From contig MFMD01000026.1 of assembly GCA_001781715.1 (NCBI GenBank), positions 2,829 to 8,172 on the forward strand: DNA of 5,344 nucleotides, read 5' to 3'. This DNA comes from Candidatus Kaiserbacteria bacterium RIFCSPLOWO2_01_FULL_55_19 (GTDB lineage: Bacteria > Patescibacteriota > Minisyncoccia > Phycocordibacterales > Phycocordibacteraceae). The translations under genes and the position numbers were made by a program. Every line of letters starts with the position of its first letter. Position 1 is the stretch's first letter. Below the pieces are notes generated by a model that worked only from the letters and a program-made list of their open reading frames with translations, ran no database searches and was not told the origin of the DNA. Shown piece by piece: positions 1-4,083 of the stretch.

Positions 1-90
1 CACCCAGAGTTCCAGGCGCGTCCGCTTTCTCCGCACCCGCTTTTTACCGAATTTCTCCGCGCCGCTATTTCTCGCAAGCGAAGAAGGTAA
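1..90 (+). CDS. pyrG: CTP synthase, C-terminal end (partial, 5' end outside window)
   Basis: The first reading frame is open from base 1 and gives 29 residues ending at TAA (88-90). It begins HPEFQARPLSPHPLF and continues TEFLRAAISRKRRR. The pattern HPEF-x-x-RP-x-x-PHPLF followed by a short amphipathic helix is the characteristic C-terminus of CTP synthase, which makes CTP from UTP, ATP and glutamine in the cytoplasm. The His and Glu of the opening H-P-E would be two members of the Cys-His-Glu triad of its class I glutamine amidotransferase domain; the Cys lies upstream of the window. The basic tail (RKRRR) follows the conserved block. The alternative is another class I amidotransferase, but the PHPLF block after HPE favours CTP synthase. 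The identification is from family knowledge applied to a short fragment. Confidence 0.82.
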   Translation, partial: HPEFQARPLSPHPLFTEFLRAAISRKRRR

Positions 91-94
91 GCAT

Positions 95-112
95 CAGGGG
101 GGTGCAACCCTG
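95..112 (+). other. Small hairpin between pyrG and the next gene
   Basis: CAGGG (95-99) pairs with CCCTG (108-112) around an 8-nt loop, a few bases after the pyrG stop. No T-run follows, so it is not a convincing intrinsic terminator. It could be an mRNA processing or stability element between pyrG and the small membrane protein gene, or chance. Confidence 0.2.
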
Positions 113-138
113 TGGGCCCCGAGAGGGTTAGGATTAGT

Positions 139-363
139 ATGGGGGAGAAGATAACCGTACGCATATTTCTTATCTGTCTCGTGAGCTGCGCGACCCTCGT
201 CCTCTCCTTTATGTGGGGCGGTGATCCTTCAGAAGTCTATTTCAAAATTGCGGCGACTCTCTTTATTGTCGGTCTCGGTTCGTTTCTCTGCTGGTTTGTA
301 TCTATGCTCTACACCCTGCGCGGCTTTCTGTGCGAGCACGCTTTTGTGCCTGCGGCTAAGTAA
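139..363 (+). CDS. Small two-helix membrane protein of unknown function
   Basis: A 74-residue protein starting at ATG 139, with a weak purine-rich stretch (AGGATT) just upstream. A GTG start at 112 would add nine residues (MGPERVRIS) that are polar and lie over the hairpin region, so 139 is preferred. After a short charged start (MGEKITVR) there are two hydrophobic segments, about residues 8-27 (IFLICLVSCATLVLSF) and 36-60 (FKIAATLFIVGLGSFLCWF and following). A short GGDPSEV loop joins them and the C-terminal tail is polar. This suggests a helical hairpin in the cytoplasmic membrane. No family is recognised. It lies 48 nt after pyrG on the same strand and may be co-transcribed with it. It converges with the DedA-like gene. 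Length, membrane character and position support a real gene, but a spurious ORF cannot be excluded. Confidence 0.55.
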   Translation: MGEKITVRIFLICLVSCATLVLSFMWGGDPSEVYFKIAATLFIVGLGSFLCWFVSMLYTLRGFLCEHAFVPAAK

Positions 364-450
364 GGACAGAGAAATGGTATTCAGGACAATCCATATGTCT
401 ATCTGGACGCAATAAAGGCCAGAGAGATTACTCTACACGACAAGCTAAGT

Positions 451-1143
451 TTAACCACTTATTCTCTGTGAAATATAATGCTCGATCAAAAGAGCCGATG
501 ACCAAAGCGCCACGACCATAACCATATACTCCGCAGATAAGTCTAGTATGGACGGGCCGATAAAATAGATAATGACACTCCAAAATGTGTTCCAAAAGAT
601 TATACTGAAAACTGAATGTGAAATGAACTTACTATACGGAATATTAAGGACCCCCGCAGCTGTTGCTGTTATAGAGGCAAGTGATGTGTCCCAATAGCTG
701 AAGAAAATAGCTTCGCCCGCATGCTTATTCAATTTCAATTGAGCCCTCTCAATTTCATTTCTCAAGCCGAATTTCAGAAATAGCCTATACCAACCCAACT
801 TGCCCAAATAGTAATCCCCCGTGTATGAGATGACGAAAGCGATAGCCACAAGCAGGATAATTATGGCTATTCTTGGAATATCGTGTCCCGCGAGTATAAC
901 GGCGAGAAATATCACTATGCCACCCGGGAAGTAACTACCGAACACAAAGAATCCTTCAATGACGGCGCAAATGAACAGAAATGGTAGTCCGTATATCGAG
1001 AAGAAATATTTTAGATTTAATAGAAGTTCGTCTTGGGGAGGTAGCTCAAGAATTTTCCAGATGATTAATAAAGATAGATAAAGAATAGCTAATGTGAGTG
1101 GTACGCTAATTATTTTCAGAAAAATCTTTATTCTCTCTGGCAT
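451..1143 (-). CDS. DedA/VTT (SNARE-associated-like) family membrane protein
   Basis: A 230-residue polytopic membrane protein. The start at ATG 1143 (MPERIKIFLK) is chosen over an in-frame ATG at 1272 because the extra 43 residues are polar and lack membrane character, and a perfect TATAAT lies just upstream of 1143. Hydrophobic segments lie at about residues 8-32, 46-66, 70-86, 90-107, 172-197 and 204-222. Family-like motifs are E63-G-F-F-V-F-G-S-Y-F-P-G-G75, matching the DedA re-entrant loop with its acidic residue and PG, G109-D-Y-Y-L-G-K-L-G, and A163-G-V near residue 164. DedA proteins act in envelope homeostasis, and some are lipid flippases or scramblases (family knowledge). The usual Arg/Pro-rich stretch before the AGV motif (F-P-x-x-R type) is not seen; the sequence there is YWDTSLASITATAAGV, so function may differ. 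The gene is visibly more AT-rich than its neighbours, which may indicate transfer. Confidence 0.68.
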   Translation of the reverse strand: MPERIKIFLKIISVPLTLAILYLSLLIIWKILELPPQDELLLNLKYFFSIYGLPFLFICAVIEGFFVFGSYFPGGIVIFLAVILAGHDIPRIAIIILLVAIAFVISYTGDYYLGKLGWYRLFLKFGLRNEIERAQLKLNKHAGEAIFFSYWDTSLASITATAAGVLNIPYSKFISHSVFSIIFWNTFWSVIIYFIGPSILDLSAEYMVMVVALWSSALLIEHYISQRISG

Positions 1144-1150
1144 AGGTGTG

Positions 1151-1156
1151 ATTATA
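1151..1156 (-). promoter_or_regulatory. -10 box of the DedA-like gene, near-leaderless start
   Basis: On the minus strand a perfect TATAAT lies 7 nt upstream of the ATG at 1143, so the expected transcription start falls at or next to the start codon. The -35 is weak (a TCTGAT-like hexamer about 18 nt further upstream). There is no Shine-Dalgarno sequence. This placement also argues against the longer reading frame from 1272. Confidence 0.5.
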
Positions 1157-1203
1157 TCACTGTAGATGGTCAGGATCAGACTTGGACCGCGAGTACGCTT
1201 TTC

Positions 1204-1249
1204 GAAGCTTACAGCTTCAGTACACCTTGTGGATTTTCTTTCAGAAAAT
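1204..1249. other. Two short perfect hairpins upstream of the DedA-like gene
   Basis: GAAGCT-TAC-AGCTTC (1204-1218) and ATTTTCT-TTC-AGAAAAT (1233-1249) are perfect 6- and 7-bp inverted repeats with 3-nt loops, in the gap between the DedA-like start and tRNA-Gln. No gene is supported in 1157-1301. They begin a series of small inverted repeats that continues around the tRNA to about 1525. Role unknown. Confidence 0.35.
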
Positions 1250-1301
1250 GCTCGCAAGGTCTTCGAATCCAAGCCGCAGACACCCCGCGCCTACTTCTGG
1301 C

Positions 1302-1326
1302 GCAAAATGCGCTACGCTTATTTTGC
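1302..1326 (-). other. Hairpin at the 3' end of tRNA-Gln
   Basis: GCAAAAT (1302-1308) pairs with ATTTTGC (1320-1326). GCG/CGC (1309-1311 and 1315-1317) extends the stem to 10 bp around a CTA loop, with a TT bulge. On the minus strand it immediately follows the tRNA and includes its discriminator base. No T-run follows, so it is more likely a 3' trailer structure that guides tRNA end processing than a classical terminator. Confidence 0.4.
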
Positions 1327-1396
1327 TGCCAGACTTGGATTCGAACCAAGATACTCAGATTCAGAGTCTGAGGTCCTACCATTAGACGATCTGGCA
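1326..1396 (-). tRNA. tRNA-Gln, anticodon CTG
   Basis: Read on the minus strand, 71 nt fold as a full cloverleaf. The acceptor stem is TGCCAGA with TCTGGCA, and TC occupies positions 8-9. The D arm is GTC-TAATGGTAG-GAC and the anticodon stem is TCAGA/TCTGA, with loop CTCTGAA exposing CTG. The variable loop has 4 nt, and the T arm is CTTGG-TTCGAAT-CCAAG, followed by discriminator G. Anticodon CTG reads the Gln codon CAG, and the U1-A72 pair fits the known identity of glutamine tRNAs. CCA is not encoded: G is followed by CAAA, so the end must be added by CCA-adding enzyme. A TAGAGT -10-like hexamer lies 8 nt upstream (1405-1410), but no good -35 is visible. The 5' end takes part in an inverted repeat with the upstream flank and is duplicated at 1525-1546. 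Confidence 0.95.
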
Positions 1397-1398
1397 AT
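1377..1398. repeat. 22-bp direct repeat, copy 1 (tRNA-Gln 5' end)
   Basis: The first 20 nt of tRNA-Gln plus 2 upstream nt are identical to 1525-1546, in the same orientation and 148 bp apart. Copy 1 belongs to the intact tRNA. Confidence 0.9.
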
Positions 1399-1422
1399 GG
1401 TAGTACTCTACCGTATTGCCAG
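1391..1422. repeat. Inverted repeat joining the tRNA 5' end to its upstream flank
   Basis: CTGGCAAT (1391-1398) is perfectly complementary to ATTGCCAG (1415-1422). Inside, GGTAG (1399-1403) pairs with CTACC (1408-1412) around TACT, leaving a 2-nt bulge. The outer arm includes the 5' acceptor strand of tRNA-Gln, so in a precursor transcript the leader could compete with the true 3' acceptor strand. Confidence 0.6.
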
Positions 1423-1443
1423 TCGCAATGGTGGACAATGTCC
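1415..1443. other. Two small inverted repeats upstream of tRNA-Gln
   Basis: ATTGC (1415-1419) pairs with GCAAT (1425-1429) across a CAGTC loop, and GGAC (1433-1436) pairs with GTCC (1440-1443) across AAT. The first shares bases with the larger inverted repeat at 1391-1422, so the two folds are mutually exclusive. They belong to the hairpin-dense island. Role unknown. Confidence 0.3.
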
Positions 1444-1463
1444 TACTGCAAGCGAAGCGAGGT

Positions 1464-1487
1464 AAAAAATAAGTGTCTGCGCTTATT
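1464..1487 (-). terminator. Intrinsic terminator-like hairpin, minus strand
   Basis: On the minus strand AATAAGCG pairs with CACTTATT (one G-T wobble) around a CAGA tetraloop. A run of six Ts follows, the first two within the stem. The stem is AT-rich and of moderate strength. It would end transcription coming from the tRNA-like fragment before the real tRNA-Gln is reached. Confidence 0.45.
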
Positions 1488-1524
1488 CTTTCCGAGCGAG
1501 CGCCGGCAGAAAGCCCGAAGGGCT

Positions 1525-1546
1525 TACCATTAGACGATCTGGCAAT
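1525..1546. repeat. 22-bp direct repeat, copy 2 (orphan tRNA-Gln 5' fragment)
   Basis: This stretch is identical to 1377-1398, but the rest of the tRNA (anticodon and T arms) does not follow. A CGCTTATT octamer sits downstream of both copies on the minus strand (1315-1322 and 1480-1487). This hints at a decayed duplicate of the tRNA with its trailer, rather than only a short copied tag. Confidence 0.9.
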
Positions 1547-1570
1547 CTTTCACTAACACTCTACAGGGAA

Positions 1571-1599
1571 ACTCTACGGCACAAAGGCCTTTTATTCAA
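1571..1599 (-). promoter_or_regulatory. Possible minus-strand promoter facing the tRNA-like fragment
   Basis: TTGAAT (1594-1599, read on minus) and TAGAGT (1571-1576) are 17 nt apart. A second TAGAGT lies at 1558-1563, and the same hexamer occurs upstream of tRNA-Gln and of the exported protein gene. It is back to back with the promoter of the DUF4349-like gene, with only 5 bp between the two -35 elements. Confidence 0.35.
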
Positions 1600-1604
1600 T
1601 GGAC

Positions 1605-1632
1605 TTGGTACTCCGTCGAGAAGTGGTAAACT
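1605..1632 (+). promoter_or_regulatory. Promoter of the DUF4349-like gene / hydrolase operon
   Basis: TTGGTA (1605-1610), a 16-nt spacer and TAAACT (1627-1632) lie 8 nt before the ATG at 1641. The predicted start is within a base or two of the ATG and there is no Shine-Dalgarno sequence, so the mRNA would be near-leaderless. Confidence 0.42.
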
Positions 1633-1640
1633 GATTGCAT

Positions 1641-2597
1641 ATGAACAACCAATCATCTCTACAGAGTTTCTTGCCGTGGGGTATCTCGTGGCTCACCGTC
1701 GTTCTTGGCATTCTCACTATAAGCACATTTATCGCCGTTTCCGGTCCCGGAGTTCGGTATGGGTATGTGACTCCGATGATGGGCGTAGCAGAGGGTACGG
1801 TGGGGTACGGTGGGGGAGGCGGTGCACCGACGATGGACACGGGCATAGCAAATAAGATGATGTACCCGTATCCCTACCCGAATCCTGATGTCCCGGCGAG
1901 CGACACGCGCGAATTCCTGAAGATTTATTACAACGCCTCAATGCGCACTCGCGACGTGCCGGCTCTCACTCGCAGTGTCGGGACGGTGGTGCGCGGGTAC
2001 AACGGCCGCATAGACCAAGAATCAAGCTCCTCACAGTATGGCTCCATCAGCTTCGCGGTCTCCACGAGCAAGTATGACGCATTTCGTGCTGAGCTCGAGA
2101 GTCTCGTCGGGAGCCGCTTCCTCTCGGTGAATATTTCGTCCCAGAATCTCCTGTCGCAGAAGGTGAGTATTGAAGAACAGCAGGAGCAGGCCGACACCGC
2201 GCTCGCCGACTATAAGACCGCACGGCAGAAGATCGTCAGCGCACACGCAAGCGCTGTACAGTCGCTTCAGGCACAGATAGATGCGAGCACGCCGGACTCC
2301 GCCGGATGGCTCTTGCTGAAGAAGCAGCTCGTGAGCGAGAACGCCGCATACACAGACCGGCTCGCTAACGCCGACGCGAATATTAAGTACGCCCAGGACT
2401 GGGCGAAGGCGGTAGAGACGCAGGACCAGACGCTCCTTGAGAATGTCGCGACCGTGACCGGCACCGTCTCCATCCAGAAGATTGGCCTCTGGGACACCGC
2501 GCTTGCCTACCTGCCGGGCTATTGGATCCCCGTCATCTTCGCGGTACTCACCGGGCTCTCCTACCGCCGCGACCGCCGTCGCGCATTCATCGCCTAA
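1641..2597 (+). CDS. DUF4349-like membrane-anchored protein with coiled coil
   Basis: A 318-residue protein from ATG 1641; a TTG two codons upstream is less likely. An N-terminal membrane anchor (about 12-34) is followed by a low-complexity linker rich in Gly (54-61) and Tyr/Pro (YPYPYPNP, 75-82). The folded region starts near 90. NASMRTRDVPALTRSV (98-113), GGYV-like RGYNGRID (118-125) and SISFAVSTSKYDAFRAEL (135-151) match the general plan of DUF4349, whose members carry a VPxxKYDxF-like strand. A coiled coil follows (about 176-265), and a second membrane helix (about 288-307, LPGYWIPVIFAVLTGL) ends in a basic tail (YRRDRRR). Both ends would sit in the membrane with the middle outside. The molecular role of this family is unknown. 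There is no lipobox Cys, unlike many members. It is first in an operon with the hydrolase 12 nt downstream. Confidence 0.72.
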   Translation: MNNQSSLQSFLPWGISWLTVVLGILTISTFIAVSGPGVRYGYVTPMMGVAEGTVGYGGGGGAPTMDTGIANKMMYPYPYPNPDVPASDTREFLKIYYNASMRTRDVPALTRSVGTVVRGYNGRIDQESSSSQYGSISFAVSTSKYDAFRAELESLVGSRFLSVNISSQNLLSQKVSIEEQQEQADTALADYKTARQKIVSAHASAVQSLQAQIDASTPDSAGWLLLKKQLVSENAAYTDRLANADANIKYAQDWAKAVETQDQTLLENVATVTGTVSIQKIGLWDTALAYLPGYWIPVIFAVLTGLSYRRDRRRAFIA

Positions 2598-2609
2598 GAC
2601 ACCGTCTCT

Positions 2610-3158
2610 ATGAAGCGGGTCATATTCGTCCACGGATGGTCAGGAAGTCCTGATGATAATTGGTTGCCGTGGCTCGCATCAGAACTTAAGAAGCGTGGAT
2701 ATACGGTCCTCGCTCCGCGCATGCCCGACACGGATACTCCGGTCATAGAGGAGTGGGTACGCCATTTGTCCGATGTGGTAGGCACGCCCGATGCAGACAC
2801 CTACCTTGTGGGTCACAGTATCGGCTGTCAGACTGTCTTAAGGTATTTAGAAACGGTGAATGACCCGATTGGCGGAGCAGTGTTTGTCGCGGGCTGGTTC
2901 AATTTAGAAAATATGGAAAGCGAGGAAGAGGAGAGTACAGCACGACCGTGGATCGAGACGCCCATTGATCTTGAAAAGGTGAAATCAGTACTGCCGAAAT
3001 CAACGCTCATTATTTCTGACAATGACGATTACGGAGCGTTTGAAGAGAATAGGGAGAAGTTCAGCGGACTGGTGACCAAGGAAGTTGTGCTCCACGATGC
3101 GGGGCATATCACCGGCTTAGAGTACCCGGAGATTCTTTCAGAGGTGGTATCGCTGTAG
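2610..3158 (+). CDS. RBBP9/YdeN-type serine alpha/beta hydrolase
   Basis: A 182-residue cytoplasmic enzyme, the usual size for the RBBP9/YdeN family. MKRVIFVHGWSGSPDDNWLPW (1-21) is the first strand with the HGW oxyanion-type turn. GHSIG (68-72) places the nucleophile at Ser70. SDNDDY (136-141) supplies the catalytic Asp, and DAGHITG (163-169) the His at 166. The full Ser-Asp-His triad is therefore present. Family members act on esters or other small acyl substrates; the substrate here cannot be read from sequence. An acidic insert (MESEEEEST, 102-110) sits in the region corresponding to a lid. The gene starts 12 nt after the DUF4349-like stop with no clear ribosome binding site, so it is probably translated from the same mRNA by reinitiation. 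Confidence 0.85.
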   Translation: MKRVIFVHGWSGSPDDNWLPWLASELKKRGYTVLAPRMPDTDTPVIEEWVRHLSDVVGTPDADTYLVGHSIGCQTVLRYLETVNDPIGGAVFVAGWFNLENMESEEEESTARPWIETPIDLEKVKSVLPKSTLIISDNDDYGAFEENREKFSGLVTKEVVLHDAGHITGLEYPEILSEVVSL

Positions 3159-3227
3159 TTTGATATAATTCCACACAAGTTTTACGCTCGCCTCACAGAG
3201 GGGTTCGCGCGGTTTCCCCACCTGTTC

Positions 3228-3233
3228 TATAAT
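3228..3233 (+). promoter_or_regulatory. -10 box of the MazG-like gene, near-leaderless start
   Basis: A perfect TATAAT ends 9 nt before the ATG at 3243. The -35 region (TTCGCG about 18 nt upstream) is poor. No Shine-Dalgarno sequence is present. A second TATAAT at 3164-3169, just after the hydrolase stop, could give a longer leader of roughly 70 nt; its -35 is no better. Confidence 0.45.
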
Positions 3234-3242
3234 CACCCCGAT

Positions 3243-3929
3243 ATGGCTTCATTCAAGCAGACAGGGAGCATCAAGGCCTTCCAGGCATTCATCGCCACCG
3301 TCTACGCTCTGCCGGACGATCGGCTCTACTCCATCTGGGATTTGCTGTCGCAGGAACAGCGCTTCTCTATGCGGGCTCTGAAGGGGATACGCAAGCAGGA
3401 TATACGGAAGGTGAAGCCCAATCTTCTCATCGCGCTCTCGTGGCTTATGGCTATCGCGAATCGTCTCCACATTGATGCCGAAGACGAGGTGTGGAGCCGC
3501 TTCCCGATGCGCTGTTCCTATTGCGGCAAGCTCCCGTGCGTCTGTAAGGCGAAGAAGGTACTCGCGAGGACGCGCTTCAAGAGAGACGACGCACGCCGAC
3601 CGCGCAGCTTGCGCGCATTCCAGCAGATGTTTAATGCTATCTATCCTCCGGAGCACCGGACGCTCGCCGACGCGGGCGTGCATCTCGCCGAGGAGGTGGG
3701 GGAGGTGGCCGAAGCGGTGCACAACTTCCTCGGCCGGCACATAGAGAACCAGTTTGATGACATCAAAGTGGAAATCGCCGACCTTATGTCCTGCATCTTC
3801 GGCGTGGCCAACTCCGCAGGCATTGATATCACGAGAGAACTGGAGAAGATGTTCTCTCGCGGCTGCCATGTCTGCCACAAGGCGCCCTGCGCCTGCAATT
3901 TCTCCGAGGTGAGCCGACTGGAGACATAA
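3243..3929 (+). CDS. MazG-like nucleotide pyrophosphohydrolase with internal duplication and two Cys clusters
   Basis: A 228-residue protein. The second half (about 121-205) has a MazG-type metal-binding pattern: E150-E151-x-x-E154, then E177-x-x-D180 in KVEIADLMSCIFGVANSAGID. In this family the acids bind Mg and the enzyme hydrolyses nucleoside triphosphates to monophosphate and pyrophosphate, often as house-cleaning. The first half looks like a degenerate copy. SIKAFQAFIATVYALPDD (9-26) parallels SLRAFQQMFNAIYPPEH (121-137), and KVKPNLLIALSWLMAIANRLHID (56-78) parallels 173-195, but the acids are absent. Each repeat ends in a cysteine cluster of identical spacing, C-x2-C-x4-C-x-C (Cys91, 94, 99, 101 and Cys208, 211, 216, 218), suited to binding zinc or another metal. 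An Arg/Lys-rich linker (102-122) joins them. The dimeric MazG fold may be built within one chain. Function beyond the fold is inference. Confidence 0.72.
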   Translation: MASFKQTGSIKAFQAFIATVYALPDDRLYSIWDLLSQEQRFSMRALKGIRKQDIRKVKPNLLIALSWLMAIANRLHIDAEDEVWSRFPMRCSYCGKLPCVCKAKKVLARTRFKRDDARRPRSLRAFQQMFNAIYPPEHRTLADAGVHLAEEVGEVAEAVHNFLGRHIENQFDDIKVEIADLMSCIFGVANSAGIDITRELEKMFSRGCHVCHKAPCACNFSEVSRLET

Positions 3930-3931
3930 CT

Positions 3932-3949
3932 AGCCCCGAAATAGGGGTT
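3932..3949 (+). terminator. Weak hairpin after the MazG-like gene
   Basis: AGCCCC (3932-3937) can pair with GGGGTT (3944-3949), including one G-T wobble, around GAAATA, directly after the stop codon. Only two Ts precede the next promoter element. It is a poor intrinsic terminator but the only candidate between these genes. Confidence 0.3.
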
Positions 3950-3950
3950 C

Positions 3951-3979
3951 TTGACAGGATTTAGGCGGGAGTGTAGGGT
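3951..3979 (+). promoter_or_regulatory. Promoter of the 4084 gene
   Basis: A perfect TTGACA (3951-3956) is followed after 17 nt by TAGGGT (3974-3979), which keeps the TA...T frame of a -10 box. The predicted start near 3986 gives a leader of about 98 nt, in contrast to the near-leaderless genes elsewhere in the window. Confidence 0.45.
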
Positions 3980-3981
3980 AT

Positions 3982-4074
3982 CCCAGTCGACCCGAGTGGG
4001 CCGATTTCGCTTTTTGGCCCTCCTTACGGGCTGGCCGATAGCGGAAATGCACATTCCATTCAACTTTCAGGAGG
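3982..4074 (+). promoter_or_regulatory. Structured 5' leader with an internal complement of its own Shine-Dalgarno
   Basis: CCCA-g-TCG/CGA-g-TGGG (3982-4000) forms a 7-bp hairpin with one G-G mismatch, although its 5' arm may lie before the predicted start. GGGCC (3998-4002) can pair with GGCCC (4016-4020). GCCC (4017-4020) can instead pair with GGGC (4028-4031), leaving TCCTTAC in the loop. CCTCCT (4019-4024) is an exact complement of the AGGAGG ribosome binding site (4069-4074). GGCCGAT occurs twice, at 3999-4005 and 4033-4039. These pairings cannot all form together, so a translational switch is plausible. No known riboswitch class was recognised. Confidence 0.38.
4069..4074 (+). promoter_or_regulatory. 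Consensus Shine-Dalgarno of the 4084 gene
   Basis: A perfect AGGAGG with a 9-nt spacer to the ATG at 4084 fixes the start. It is the only full-consensus plus-strand ribosome binding site in the window and suggests a highly translated gene. Confidence 0.85.
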
Positions 4075-4083
4075 TTTACCCGC

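Larger units (their letters stand above)
1463..1564 (-). ncRNA. Candidate small RNA carrying a tRNA-Gln-like 5' module
   Basis: On the minus strand a promoter-like pair (TTGAAT, 17 nt, TAGAGT at 1571-1599) predicts a start near 1564. The transcript would meet a 20-nt copy of the tRNA-Gln 5' end (1544 downwards) and then a perfect 6-bp hairpin, AAGCCC/GGGCTT with a TTC loop (1525-1511). The segment TCTGCCG (1510-1504) can close the acceptor stem with TGCCAGA: six of seven positions pair, one by wobble, with one C-C mismatch. An 8-bp hairpin and six Ts (1487-1464) then form a terminator. The result is a tRNA-like stem with no anticodon or T arm. It may be a decayed tandem copy of tRNA-Gln, the scar of an insertion, or a functional tRNA mimic. 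Every element is seen in the sequence; expression is inference. Confidence 0.33.

Noticed and set aside
364..450. Gap between the two convergent genes
   Set aside because: It was searched for a terminator or small gene. Only weak short inverted repeats are present and nothing is supported.
1144..1272. N-terminal extension of the DedA-like protein from ATG 1272
   Set aside because: The 43 extra residues are polar with no membrane or family features, and the TATAAT box lies inside this stretch just before ATG 1143.
1166..1465. Plus-strand frame of 99 codons across the tRNA
   Set aside because: It lies over tRNA-Gln and the hairpin island, with no coding signature.
1377..1546. The two tRNA-derived repeats as the start of a CRISPR-like array
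   Set aside because: There are only two copies, one is part of a tRNA, and no further units or cas genes are present.
2031..2633. Minus-strand frame of 200 codons
   Set aside because: It is antisense to the DUF4349-like gene, which has clear membrane helices, a coiled coil and a matching downstream partner. No ribosome site or motif supports the antisense frame.
3164..3169. TATAAT just after the hydrolase stop, as the main promoter of the MazG-like gene
   Set aside because: It has no recognisable -35 and is further from the start than the equally perfect TATAAT at 3228-3233. It is kept only as an alternative.
3249..3878. Minus-strand frame of 209 codons
   Set aside because: It is antisense to the MazG-like gene, whose motifs and duplicated cysteine clusters show the plus frame is real.
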